From Nocardiopsis alborubida (lineage in GTDB: Bacteria; Actinomycetota; Actinomycetes; Streptosporangiales; Streptosporangiaceae): a stretch of 64,000 bases of DNA. The DNA lies in contig NZ_JAAXPG010000035.1 of the NCBI RefSeq assembly GCF_012396365.1, positions 1 to 64,000 of the forward strand, in the 5' to 3' direction. Under the pieces are notes generated by a model. That model was not told where the DNA came from. It saw only the letters and a list, made by a program, of their open reading frames with translations, and did no database searches. Made by a program: the position numbers and the translations under genes. Numbering within the stretch: position 1 is the stretch's first letter; every line of letters starts with the position of its first letter. This document shows positions 41,952 to 50,755 of this stretch, in pieces.

Positions 41952-43726
41952 CCGCGGACGCCGGCCGTGAGGCGGCCTTCACGGCTGCCTCCGGCTTCGA
42001 CATGGTGATCGGGGAGAAGGAGGTCCGCCTGGAGCCCCTCCCCCTGGCCCTTGAGCGGCTGGCCCGGGATTCCGGATCGGCGCCCGCGGTGAGTTTCGCG
42101 GGCGCCGCCTCCGGAGGGGTCGGCCTCACCTACGCCCAGCTGGACGACCGGGCGCGGGTCCTGGCAAGGCGCATCCAGGAGAGGTGCCCCGACGACGGGC
42201 GGGTCGCCATCATGTGCCCGCATGACGAGCACTACATCGTCGCGTTCCTCGCCTGCCTGTACGCGGGTGTCGTCGCGGTTCCGCTCCACGCCCCGGAGTT
42301 CTTCCGCGGCCAGGAGCGCCTGCGGGCGGTGCTCGCCGACAGCGGTCCCGCGCTGGCCGTCACCACCACCGGAGCCGAACGGTCGGTGCGCGGCCTGCTG
42401 GGCGACGTCGCCCCAGCGACGGAGGTCCTGACCGCCGACACCGTGGACGAGGGTGAGCGGCGGCCGCTGCTCCGGGAACCGGACCACGGCGCGGACCGCA
42501 TCGCGTACCTGCAGTACACGTCGGGTTCGACCGGTGATCCGGCGGGAGTCTGCATCACCCACGGCAACCTGGCGGCCACGGCCTGGCAGCTGGGTTCGCA
42601 CTTCATGCCGGCGCGCACCGTGGTCTCCTGGGTACCGCTGTTCCACGACATGGGTTTGATCTGCGGCATCGTCGGACCGCTCAGCGCGGGGATCCACACG
42701 GTGCACCTCAGCCCCCTGCAGTTCATCCGGGACCCCTTCCAGTGGCTGAAGGCGATCTCGGACCACCGGGCGGACTGGAGCGTCGCGCCGAACTTCGCCC
42801 TGCGGCACTGCGTCGATCGGATCAGCGAGGAGCGGGCGCGCTCACTCGACCTGAGCAGCCTGCGCGTGTTGGCCATCGGCGGGGAGATGGTGCGCTCCGA
42901 GACCGTGGCTGCGTTCGCGGACGCCTTCGCCTCCTGCGGCCTGGCCCCCGGAGCGCTGATACCGAGCTACGGGCTCGCCGAGGCGACGCTCACCGTCGCC
43001 GTGGCGCCGCGAGGCGAGGGGACGCGGGTCCGCATGTTCGACCGTGCGGGCCTCGAGCGGGGAAACGCGGTCGAGGTACCCGATGGCGGGTCCGGCGCCC
43101 CGGCCACCGGGCTCGTCGGCTGCGCCCGGCTGATGGAGGGCGTGGTGGTGCGCATCGTTTCCCCGGAGACCCGTGCCGCGCTCCCGGACGGTCGGGTCGG
43201 TGAGGTCTGGGTGCGGGGGCCCAACTGCGCGCAGAGGTACTGGAACTCGCCGCAGGACCGGTCCCCGCGCTTCGACGCGAGGATCGCCTCCCCCGCGGGG
43301 GAGGCCGATACGCCGTGGCTGCGCACGGGGGACTCGGGCTTCCTCCACGAGGGCCGGCTCTACCTCAACGGGCGGATCGACGACATGTTCGTCGTACGGG
43401 GGAGCAACCACTTCCCCGAGGACATCGAGGCCTCGATCGAGGGCGCGGTGCCGACGGCCAGGGCCGCCGTGCTCGCCTTCGACCCTGCGGCCGACGAGGA
43501 CGGGCCCCGGGTCGTCGCCCTCGTGGAGACCGGCGGCCGTCCGCCGGGACCGGGTTCCCCTGAGCGGGAGGAGGTGATCGCGGCGGTCCGCCGGGCGGCC
43601 CACCGCGACCACGGCCTCGCCCTCGCCGATGTGCGCATCGTCCGCAAGGGGGGTCTGGCCCGCACCACCAGCGGCAAGCTGCGGCGCGGGACCTGCCGCG
43701 AGCGCTACCTGGCGGGTGTGCTCTGA
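41945..43726 (+). CDS. Fatty-acyl-AMP ligase-like adenylating enzyme
   Basis: A 593-residue ANL enzyme of the FAAL branch. P-loop YTSGSTGDPAGVCITHGN is preceded by ARIAYLQ-like DRIAYLQ. The FAAL hallmark SWVPLFHDMGLICG is clear, as are PNFALRHCV, GGEMVRSETV and SYGLAEATLTVAV. The C-terminal core has LYLNGRIDDMFVVRGSNHFP and the catalytic Lys in TTSGKLRRG. FAALs make acyl-adenylates and pass them to an ACP rather than CoA. The natural acid may be fatty or aromatic. ATG 41945 overlaps the MIO enzyme stop by seven bases; the frame extends upstream into that gene without support. Its end overlaps the convergent glycosyltransferase gene by 22 bases. Confidence 0.88.
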   Translation: MVTADAGREAAFTAASGFDMVIGEKEVRLEPLPLALERLARDSGSAPAVSFAGAASGGVGLTYAQLDDRARVLARRIQERCPDDGRVAIMCPHDEHYIVAFLACLYAGVVAVPLHAPEFFRGQERLRAVLADSGPALAVTTTGAERSVRGLLGDVAPATEVLTADTVDEGERRPLLREPDHGADRIAYLQYTSGSTGDPAGVCITHGNLAATAWQLGSHFMPARTVVSWVPLFHDMGLICGIVGPLSAGIHTVHLSPLQFIRDPFQWLKAISDHRADWSVAPNFALRHCVDRISEERARSLDLSSLRVLAIGGEMVRSETVAAFADAFASCGLAPGALIPSYGLAEATLTVAVAPRGEGTRVRMFDRAGLERGNAVEVPDGGSGAPATGLVGCARLMEGVVVRIVSPETRAALPDGRVGEVWVRGPNCAQRYWNSPQDRSPRFDARIASPAGEADTPWLRTGDSGFLHEGRLYLNGRIDDMFVVRGSNHFPEDIEASIEGAVPTARAAVLAFDPAADEDGPRVVALVETGGRPPGPGSPEREEVIAAVRRAAHRDHGLALADVRIVRKGGLARTTSGKLRRGTCRERYLAGVL

Positions 43727-44973
43727 CGGGCGCGGTGCTCTGAGACCGACTCCACGAGCTGTTCGGCCACACTGGCGGGGGAGGGCAGGGCGGTCATGTC
43801 CTCGCGCAGACGCTCGGCGCCGCGGCGGAAACCGGGCTCGCCCAGCAGCCTCGCCAGTGCGCCGGACACCGATGCCGGGTCGGCGTCGCGCGGGTCCAGG
43901 TGCAGCCCGGCGCCGTACCGCTCGATGCCGCGGGAGATGAGGGGGGCGTCCAGCTGGTCGGCGATGGCCAGCTGGGGAACGCCGTGGACCGAGGTGGTGC
44001 AGGCGGTCCCGAAGCCCCCGTGGTGGACGAGCGCGGAGCAGGTCGGAGCGAGCGCCTGGAGCGGGACGAACTCCGCCGTGCGCACGTTGGCGGGCAGCCG
44101 GACCCCGGTCGGCGCCGGCGCCACCACGACCTCGACGTCCGCCGCCGCCAGCGCCTCGACGATCCGCGCGAGCGGCAGGGGTTCGTCGCCCCCGCGCTCC
44201 CGCGCGGTCAAGCCGAGGCAGACGCCCACCCGAGGCCGAGAGGGTGGGCGTCGCAGCCACTCCTCCACGACCGAGGGGCCGTTGTAGGGGACGTATCGCA
44301 TGTCCACGTAGCGCAGCGAGGTCGGCAGGCGAAACGACGGGGGCAGCTGGTCGATGGTGAAGTGCCCTACCGTCAGCCGCTCGCTGTAGGGCACCCCCGC
44401 GGACCCGGCGAGTCGTGCGAGCCATCGGCGCAGAGGGTCGTCCTCGGGGCCGCGACGCTGCTGGTCCCGGGCGTGGACGAACATCTCACGGACCCGGCCG
44501 TGGAGGTCGACCCCCCAGGTGAGCCGGGCGTGCAGTGCTCCCACCGCTTCGGCGGCGACGGCTCCGGCGAACGTCGTCGGCTCCCAGACCACCAGGTCCG
44601 GCCGCCATTGCCGGGCGAACTCGATGAGGTCGGCGCTCAAGGAGTCGTTGGTGAGGCGGAACCACCACGGTACGACGCCGTCGTAGCCGTCCTTCAGGTA
44701 CTCGAAGGAGACCGCGTCGGCGGGCTGGTCCGCGACGTCGAACGGTGGGACCTGGCTCCAGTGCTTGGTGCCGTGCACCGTCGACAGCACCCGCCACATC
44801 CCGTGGTCGCGTCCCACCGGGACGGCGGTCAGACCGGCCTCGGTGATGGTCGGCGCGAGCTCGGGGTGGCTCGCGACCCGGACCTCGTGGCCGGCCGCGC
44901 GGAGGGCCCATGCGAGCGGGACCATGCTGAAGAAGTGTGTCTTCTCGGAATAGGCGGAAAAAAGAATTCGCAC
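43705..44973 (-). CDS. EryCIII/DesVII-like macrolide-type glycosyltransferase
   Basis: A 422-residue GT-B enzyme. The N-terminal domain begins VRILFSAYSEKTHFFSMVPL with the catalytic His in the THFF segment. The C-terminal nucleotide-sugar domain has LVHHGGFGTACTTSVHGVPQ and the QLDAPLISRGIERYGAG loop. Similarity to the EryCIII/DesVII/TylM2 group implies TDP-deoxyaminosugar transfer; such enzymes often need a P450-like helper (EryCII/DesVIII), and none is in this window. Start GTG 44973 has AAGGAG nine bases upstream and begins at the conserved motif; the frame runs on to 45123 without support. It probably attaches the amino sugar built by the surrounding genes. Confidence 0.9.
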   Translation of the reverse strand: MRILFSAYSEKTHFFSMVPLAWALRAAGHEVRVASHPELAPTITEAGLTAVPVGRDHGMWRVLSTVHGTKHWSQVPPFDVADQPADAVSFEYLKDGYDGVVPWWFRLTNDSLSADLIEFARQWRPDLVVWEPTTFAGAVAAEAVGALHARLTWGVDLHGRVREMFVHARDQQRRGPEDDPLRRWLARLAGSAGVPYSERLTVGHFTIDQLPPSFRLPTSLRYVDMRYVPYNGPSVVEEWLRRPPSRPRVGVCLGLTARERGGDEPLPLARIVEALAAADVEVVVAPAPTGVRLPANVRTAEFVPLQALAPTCSALVHHGGFGTACTTSVHGVPQLAIADQLDAPLISRGIERYGAGLHLDPRDADPASVSGALARLLGEPGFRRGAERLREDMTALPSPASVAEQLVESVSEHRARQSTPAR

Positions 44974-45448
44974 GTGCGGCGCTCCTTGTGGCCTGTGCTT
45001 CCGGGTGTGTTCGGGGTGCTGCAGATTCTCCGGCGGGCGAAAGGGCGAATGAATGCGCCTGACAGATTGCCCGCATGTGGGAATGGCCGGTAAAATAGTA
45101 TCATAAAATGATGGTGCCTCCATTGGGGTTCGTAATCCTGCTGCCGCGTTGAAGAATGTTTATCCGTATCCCGGTGGATAAGCGTCGGCCGCGGAGTCCG
45201 CGTTCGGACGCGGGGGACGAGAGCGGCCCCGGGGGAGGCGTCCCGACCTGCGGTCGAGGCGGACCTGCGGACGGTCGGCGGCTCCCCGCCGCTTCCGCGC
45301 GTCCGCGCGACCCGCCGGTGGAGGCGCCGTTGTTCCCCCCGGGGAGCGGGAAAGGCACACCGATCCCGTGGGCGCCATCGAAGTACCTCCGGGGCAAGAA
45401 TCCGGTTTTCAGGGCAAGGATCCGCCGAGTCATCGAAAGAGGGAAGCC
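44974..45448. promoter_or_regulatory. Divergent promoter region between glycosyltransferase and ketosynthase
   Basis: About 475 bases. A low-GC patch around 45075-45175 (contains TAAAATAGTATCATAAAATG) in otherwise GC-rich DNA is the best candidate for promoters in both directions. No repeats of SARP-type 11-bp spacing were identified with confidence. Confidence 0.4.
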
Positions 45449-46723
45449 ATGGCGTCCGAACGGACAACCGCGTCCACTGGTACATCGAGTCCGCGGCGAG
45501 TGGTGGTCACCGGCCGCGGGGTGGTCTCGCCCCTCGGCCCGAGCTGGGAGGAGACCTGGTCGGGACTGGTCCGAGGCGCCAGCGGGATCCGGGAGATCTC
45601 CGCGTTCGAGACCTCTGACCTGCCCGTGCGCATCGGGGGCGAGCTGGTCGGGTTCGACGCCGCGGCGCACCTGCCCCGGCCTCTGCTGCGGCGCCTCGAC
45701 TGGCCGATGCATCCGCTGATCGCGGCGGTGTCGATGGCGTTGGAGGAAGCGGAACTGAAGATCGGGCCCGAGACCGCTCCGCGCACGGCCGTGTTCGCGG
45801 GATCGATCATCGGCTCCACACGGCTGGCGATCGCCAGCCAGAGCCGGTTGGACGAGGAGGGTTACATGGCGGTCGGCCCGACCGTCTTCCCGACCATGGG
45901 GATGAGCGTCGCCGGCGAGGTCGCGCTCCACGCGGGGGCCCAGGGCCCGTGCGCCGAAATGGTCGCGGCATGCGCGACGGGCACGATGTGCGTGGGCGAG
46001 GGCATGCGCCTGATCCAGAGCGGGCGCGCCGATGTGGTGATCGCGGGGGGCGTGGACGCCTTCACCCGACTCGAGGTCGCGGCGGCGGCCCGGGCCAGAA
46101 CGCTGTCCCGGCGCAACGACGACCCGACCCGAGCCTCCCGCCCCTTCGACGTGTCCCGGGACGGGTTCGTCATGGCGGCGGGTGCGGGGGTCATCGTGTT
46201 GGAAAGCGCGGAGCACGCCCTGAGACGACGGGCTCCGATCCGCGCGGAGCTGGTCGGTTACGGTGCGACCTGCGACGCCTACCAGCTCACGGCGCCCCCC
46301 GAGGGCGCCCCCGAGGTGGAGCGGGCGGTCAGGATGGCTCTGGACAGCGCCGGAGTCGAGCCCGGCGACGTCGACTACGTCAACGCCCACGGTACGGCGA
46401 CGCCCACCAACGACGCCAACGAGCTCGCGGTGCTGCGCCGGGTCCTGCCGGAGAACGCCGCCGCGGTGGCGGTGAGCTCGACCAAGAGCATGACCGGGCA
46501 CATGCTCGCCGCCAGCGGTGCGGTCGAGGCCGCCGTGGTGAGCGAGGTGCTGCTGAGCGGCGTCATCCCCCCGACCATCAACTGCGACGAGCCGGAGTAC
46601 CCGGACATGAACCTGGTCGCCCACCGGGCCCAGGAGAGTCCGGTCGATGTCGCCGTGAGCAACTCGTTCGGTTTCGGGGGGCACAACGCGGTGCTGGTGA
46701 TGAGGCGGTGGAAGCCCGCCTGA
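45449..46723 (+). CDS. FabF-type beta-ketoacyl-ACP synthase
   Basis: A 424-residue KAS II-like enzyme with all catalytic residues: Cys175 in VAACATGTMC, His314 in NAHGTATPTND, Lys346 and His351 in STKSMTGHMLAASG. The GFGGHN segment at the end is intact, so it should be an active chain-extending or condensing enzyme rather than a chain-length factor. No CLF or second KS partner is adjacent. ATG 45449 has GAGGGA upstream. With the FabG reductase at 49.3 kb and the ACP at 38.9 kb it could extend an aryl or acyl starter. It is convergent with the penicillin acylase gene, with a strong terminator between. Confidence 0.92.
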   Translation: MASERTTASTGTSSPRRVVVTGRGVVSPLGPSWEETWSGLVRGASGIREISAFETSDLPVRIGGELVGFDAAAHLPRPLLRRLDWPMHPLIAAVSMALEEAELKIGPETAPRTAVFAGSIIGSTRLAIASQSRLDEEGYMAVGPTVFPTMGMSVAGEVALHAGAQGPCAEMVAACATGTMCVGEGMRLIQSGRADVVIAGGVDAFTRLEVAAAARARTLSRRNDDPTRASRPFDVSRDGFVMAAGAGVIVLESAEHALRRRAPIRAELVGYGATCDAYQLTAPPEGAPEVERAVRMALDSAGVEPGDVDYVNAHGTATPTNDANELAVLRRVLPENAAAVAVSSTKSMTGHMLAASGAVEAAVVSEVLLSGVIPPTINCDEPEYPDMNLVAHRAQESPVDVAVSNSFGFGGHNAVLVMRRWKPA

Positions 46724-46742
46724 CGCTGAACGGCGGTGGGGC

Positions 46743-46774
46743 GCGCCCCGCGGGAAGGAGGTCCCGCGGGGCGC
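46743..46774. terminator. Bidirectional terminator hairpin
   Basis: A perfect 13-bp GC stem (GCGCCCCGCGGGA and complement) with a 6-base loop lies between the ketosynthase stop (46723) and the penicillin acylase stop (46780). Confidence 0.8.
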
Positions 46775-46779
46775 GGGGG

Positions 46780-49128
46780 TCAGTCGGCCCGGAGGACGAT
46801 CCGCATACGGGTGTGCTGCTCCACCGCATCACGGGAGTAGAGGAGCGGGAAGAACTCGCCGCTGCTCCACAGCGGTGCGAGGTCCTGGTGGAAGGGGCTG
46901 CGCGGATCCCCCGACTGCCCGGGGGCGTTGGTGGCGAGGGAGTCGTCCCAGGAGCCCACGTCGATCACGACACGCGTGGTGGCGCCGACGATCTGCTGGT
47001 ACGTAACGGGGTGGAAGACGGACATGTTGACGGTCTCCCACCCGCCGCCGCGGCCGAACGGGCCCACGTCGTCGCCCGCGGCATGGGTGAACACCGTCTG
47101 GTGCAGGTCCCCCCAACGCCACTGGCCCGGGTCGTCCCCCAGCCGGCCGGCCACATCGTCGTAGGCAAGGCCCAGCGTGCTCACCATCAGCTGGTCGCGG
47201 ATCAGCTCGCCCTCGGGGCCGAACCACGGTTCCGGATCGTGCAGGACATCGATCAGGGTGGAGATGTCCGGAGTGAGGATCTGTTCGGCCGCCGGCCGGG
47301 GGAGCGCCACGTTGATGACGGTGTAGGCGAGATGGGCCATGATCCAGGTCTCGAACAGCGCGGCTTCGGCCGAGTCCGCGGAGGCCACGTGACCGGGCCA
47401 GTCCTGGAGCAGCGCGATCGCGGCCCTCGCCGACGCGTCCTCGGTCTCCAGGCCCTCCAGCAGGGGGACGATCTCCCTCGCGGGGAGGGAGACCTCGTCC
47501 AGTTGCAGATCCGCCATCGAGGCGACCGTGTGCCGGTTCGACGAGGAGAGCACTTCGGTGATCCTGTCGTACCGGTAGGGCGCCGCCCACTGGAACCCGT
47601 AGTCCGGGGCGGAGCCGTCGGGGATCGGCAGGTTGTTGGCGTTCGCGTAGAACCCGTTGGGCGGGTTGTGGACCTGGGGGAGCCGCGCCCCTCCGTGGAA
47701 CCCGTCCCAGTCGAAGGAGCCGTCGCCGGGCACGGGGAGCAGGCCGTCGTAACCGACGCGCTGGGGTGCCATTCCCCCCGGCCGCCACCCGATGTCGCCG
47801 TCGGCGTCGGCGTAGGAGTAGTTGAGGGGCGGGCCGCCGAGCCGCCGCACGGTCGAGGAGAAGTCGTCGAAGTCCGACGCGCCCATCAGCCCGAGGGCCC
47901 CCAGATAGGGGCTGGTCCCCGGTTCGAGCCAGGTCGTGCGCAGAGCGAACGCGCGGTCGTTCTCCAGGTCCCGGTGGAGCACCGGCCCGTGCCGGGTGAA
48001 GGAGACGTCGACCTCGACGTCCTCCCGGCCCCTGACCGCCACCGTTTCGGTGTCCGTCTCGAAGGACTCCCACTCCCCCTGGTAGAGGTACTCGTTCGGG
48101 TCGTCCGGGTTCAGCTCGTAGACGTAGAGGTCCTCCTGGTCGACCTCGAAACTGGTGAGGCCGAAGGCGACGGATCCGTTGTGCCCCAGCGAGATGCCGG
48201 GGGCGATGGGCTCCCCGGCTCCCACCACGTCTGTTCCCGGGGCGGACAGGTGCACGATGTAGCGCGTCGAGGGCAGCAGGGTCGCCCGGTGGGGGTCGTT
48301 GGCGAGGATGGGTCGCCCGGTGGCGGTGTTCTCACCGGAGACGGTCCAGGTGTTGCTGCCCTCTCCCGCGACCGGTCCCAGGAGCGTGTCGGGCGCGCCC
48401 CCGGTGTCGAGGGAGACGGGCTCGGTCGCCAGGAGGTAGGAGTCGAGCACGTCCGCGGGAACGTCGCAGGGGTCCAGCCCGTCGGGCACGGACAGCTCCC
48501 GCTCGGGGCGGAGGGCCTGGTCGAGGAGGTGCGCCCGCGGACCCGCGTGGCAGGTGACGACCGCCCGGGCGACTTCGGACTCGACGTTCGACGCCAGGCT
48601 GTGGCTGCGGATGCGGACGACGTCCTCGGGGGCCCAGCGCTCGGGCAGGTAATCGTGTTCGGTGAACTCCGGCGGCAGCATCCCGGGAACGTCCCGCGCG
48701 AGGGAGATGTACTGGTTGATCCCTTCGGTGAACCGTGTCACCGCGTTCCGCGTCGGCTTCGGATAGCTCCGCCACTCCTCCTTCATGTCTCCCCGGTACA
48801 GCAGGTGCCTGGCCGCGGTGTCGTGCTCCACGAACTCCGGGCCGAAGGCGGAGGAGAGCTCTCCCAGTCCCTGCCGGCGCCACAGGTCGATCTGGAAGAG
48901 CCGGTCGCGCGCGATGTTGAAGCCCTGCGCGAAGAACAGGTCGTCGGTGTTCTGCGCGTATATGTGGGGCACGCCCCACTCGTCCACAAGGATCTCCACG
49001 TCCTCCTTGAGGGCTTCGGACTCGAACCGCTCGCCCGGGGGGTGTTCCGACGCGTGGACCGGATATCCCGTGGCCAGTACGAGGGCCAGGGCGGGGGCGG
49101 CGAGTGCGGGAAGGCGTCTTCGGGGCAT
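46780..49128 (-). CDS. Secreted penicillin acylase-family (Ntn) hydrolase
   Basis: A 782-residue precursor. The first ~26 residues are a signal peptide (PALAAPALALVLATGYPVHA). The alpha-chain part has VDEWGVPHIYAQNTDDLFFA and RLFQIDLWRRQG. The autocatalytic cleavage site and N-terminal nucleophile are at GEGSNTWTVSG (Ser258), with the conserved Asn-x-Trp after it. Later family segments are GHNGSVAFGLT, PPLNYSYADADGDIGW and the FYANANNLP region. Such enzymes hydrolyse N-acyl amides outside the membrane. Lying inside the cluster between ketosynthase and FabG genes, it may remove an acyl protecting group from an exported precursor, as PvdQ does in pyoverdine maturation, or give resistance. Both are inference. 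Confidence 0.92.
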   Translation of the reverse strand: MPRRRLPALAAPALALVLATGYPVHASEHPPGERFESEALKEDVEILVDEWGVPHIYAQNTDDLFFAQGFNIARDRLFQIDLWRRQGLGELSSAFGPEFVEHDTAARHLLYRGDMKEEWRSYPKPTRNAVTRFTEGINQYISLARDVPGMLPPEFTEHDYLPERWAPEDVVRIRSHSLASNVESEVARAVVTCHAGPRAHLLDQALRPERELSVPDGLDPCDVPADVLDSYLLATEPVSLDTGGAPDTLLGPVAGEGSNTWTVSGENTATGRPILANDPHRATLLPSTRYIVHLSAPGTDVVGAGEPIAPGISLGHNGSVAFGLTSFEVDQEDLYVYELNPDDPNEYLYQGEWESFETDTETVAVRGREDVEVDVSFTRHGPVLHRDLENDRAFALRTTWLEPGTSPYLGALGLMGASDFDDFSSTVRRLGGPPLNYSYADADGDIGWRPGGMAPQRVGYDGLLPVPGDGSFDWDGFHGGARLPQVHNPPNGFYANANNLPIPDGSAPDYGFQWAAPYRYDRITEVLSSSNRHTVASMADLQLDEVSLPAREIVPLLEGLETEDASARAAIALLQDWPGHVASADSAEAALFETWIMAHLAYTVINVALPRPAAEQILTPDISTLIDVLHDPEPWFGPEGELIRDQLMVSTLGLAYDDVAGRLGDDPGQWRWGDLHQTVFTHAAGDDVGPFGRGGGWETVNMSVFHPVTYQQIVGATTRVVIDVGSWDDSLATNAPGQSGDPRSPFHQDLAPLWSSGEFFPLLYSRDAVEQHTRMRIVLRAD

Positions 49129-49296
49129 TCGGACGGCTCAACTCCTCAGGTCGGTCACGCTGGAACGGGGTCGGGGGCCGCTGGCGCTCAAGGGGCGCAG
49201 AGCACGGCGGAAGGACTGTCGACCGCGGGCCGGACGGTGGGGGCGGCAGCGGGCGACGGGAGGACCGAAGCGCGGCGGATGTTCGGAGAACGCGGC

Positions 49297-50028
49297 CTAG
49301 TTCCCCATGCCCAACCCGCCGTCGACGGCGACGACGGCACCGGTGATGTAGCCGGAGGAGGGAGAGGCGAGGAACTCCACGACCCCCGCGATATCGTCCA
49401 CCGTGCCGAACCGGCCGAGCGGGACCTCCCGCAGCATCTCGCTCTTCCGCTTCTCGGGAAGCGACGCCGTCATGTCCGTCTCCACGACTCCCGGGGCGAC
49501 GACGTTCACGGTGATGCCCCGGGAGCCGACCTCGCGGGCGAGTGAGCGCGCGAGGCCGACCATGCCCGCTTTGGTCGCGGCGTAGTTGGTCTGTCCCGGG
49601 GAACCGCGCATGCCGGCCACGGAGGAGAGCAGGATGATGCGGCCGCTCCGGGCGCGCAGCATGTTGCGAAGACCCCGCTTGACCGTCCGGAAGCTTCCGA
49701 GGAGGTTGGTCTCGACGACGCCGGAGAAGTCGTCTTCGCTCATGAGCACCATCAGCCGGTCGTTGGTGATGCCGGCGTTCGCGACGATGACCTCCGGCGG
49801 CCCCTGGTTGGCCTCGATCTTGGCGAAGGCCGCGTCGACCTGCGCGCCGTCGGTGATGTCGCACGGTACGCCGTGTATGTCGTCGGGGGGCGGCGCGGAA
49901 CGGTAGGTCACGGTCACCCGGTCCCCCGACGCCTGGAACCGTCGCGCGACGGCCAGTCCGATTCCTCGGTTCCCGCCGGTGACGACGACCGATCGGGGGG
50001 ACTCTCGATCACTCGGTACCGATGGCAT
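49297..50028 (-). CDS. FabG-like 3-oxoacyl-ACP reductase
   Basis: A 243-residue SDR. Cofactor motif VTGGNRGIGLAVARRF is at about 17-32; NAGITNDRLMVLMSEDDF is typical of FabG; catalytic Ser is in ILLSSVAGMRGSPGQ with YAATK at about residue 155; the C terminus is ITGAVVAVDGGLGMGN. It should reduce beta-ketoacyl-ACP using NADPH, matching the FabF-type ketosynthase nearby. ATG 50028 follows an excellent GGAGGAAG site; the longer open frame upstream overlaps the epimerase gene and is not real. No dehydratase gene of the FabA/FabZ type is visible in the window. Confidence 0.92.
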   Translation of the reverse strand: MPSVPSDRESPRSVVVTGGNRGIGLAVARRFQASGDRVTVTYRSAPPPDDIHGVPCDITDGAQVDAAFAKIEANQGPPEVIVANAGITNDRLMVLMSEDDFSGVVETNLLGSFRTVKRGLRNMLRARSGRIILLSSVAGMRGSPGQTNYAATKAGMVGLARSLAREVGSRGITVNVVAPGVVETDMTASLPEKRKSEMLREVPLGRFGTVDDIAGVVEFLASPSSGYITGAVVAVDGGLGMGN

Positions 50029-50105
50029 GGCTTCCTCCGTGGGCGTGGGATGCGGATACGGATACAGACGCGGGCGCTGTGCCCCCGCCGGGAGCCGGGA
50101 CGTGG

Positions 50106-50708
50106 TCAGGGCGCACTGGACTCCTCCAGACGCAGGCACGCTGCATAGGACGGGAGGAGCCCGGCGGAGAGGGCGGAGGCAAGGGAGACCGCGGACCTGT
50201 CGCGATCGGAGAGGACGACCTCGGTGTCCGCCGGGACCGGAAGGCCGATCGCGTCGTCGAAGAGCGAGATCGCGTGTTCGTTCTCCGGGACGTATCCCTC
50301 GGAGAGCAGGTAGCAGACGGTGCTCTCCTCCTCCAGGGCCAGGAACGCGTGGCCCATGCCTGTCGGCAGGTAGACCGCGTTGCACCGCTCCGAGTCGAGT
50401 ACGCGGGTGTCCCACCGGCCGAACGTCGGCGATCCGACGCGCAGGTCCACGGCGAAGTCCTGGACCCGTCCCCGCGCGCAGTGGACGTAGGTGGCCATTC
50501 CCGGAGGCGCGCTGGTGAAGTGGATGCCTCTGGCCACCCCCTTGCGGGATCTGCTGTGTCCGGACTGGGCGACGCCGAACAGCGGTCTGCCCACCGCCCT
50601 CGTGAACGCCTGCTCCTGGTACGGCGCCGCGAAGAATCCGCGGCGGTCGGGGAACAGGTCCGGGACGAACTCGTAGGCTCCGGTGACGGACAAGGGATTG
50701 ACCTGCAT
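50106..50708 (-). CDS. dTDP-sugar 3,5-epimerase-family cupin (EvaD type)
   Basis: A 200-residue RmlC-like protein: FVPDLFPDRRGFFAAPYQE, SRSRKGVARGIHFTSAPPG with the catalytic His, VQDFAVDLRVGSPTFGRW and CNAVYLPTGMGHAFLAL. This pattern matches the deoxysugar 5- or 3,5-epimerases of antibiotic clusters. In the vancosamine pathway the equivalent enzyme EvaD inverts C-5 after C-3 methylation, giving the L-sugar. ATG 50708 starts at the conserved MQVNPLSVTGAYEF. It lies 47 bases downstream of the 2,3-dehydratase gene on the same strand. Confidence 0.88.
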   Translation of the reverse strand: MQVNPLSVTGAYEFVPDLFPDRRGFFAAPYQEQAFTRAVGRPLFGVAQSGHSRSRKGVARGIHFTSAPPGMATYVHCARGRVQDFAVDLRVGSPTFGRWDTRVLDSERCNAVYLPTGMGHAFLALEEESTVCYLLSEGYVPENEHAISLFDDAIGLPVPADTEVVLSDRDRSAVSLASALSAGLLPSYAACLRLEESSAP

Positions 50709-50755
50709 CTGGATTCCTTTCTGCTCCTGGCCGACCGGACCTCTGCCCGGATCCG

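Noticed and set aside
45949..49545. A 1198-codon plus-strand open frame
   Set aside because: It runs across the ketosynthase, the terminator and the whole antisense of the penicillin acylase gene. Its sequence is Gly/Arg/Val-rich shadow.
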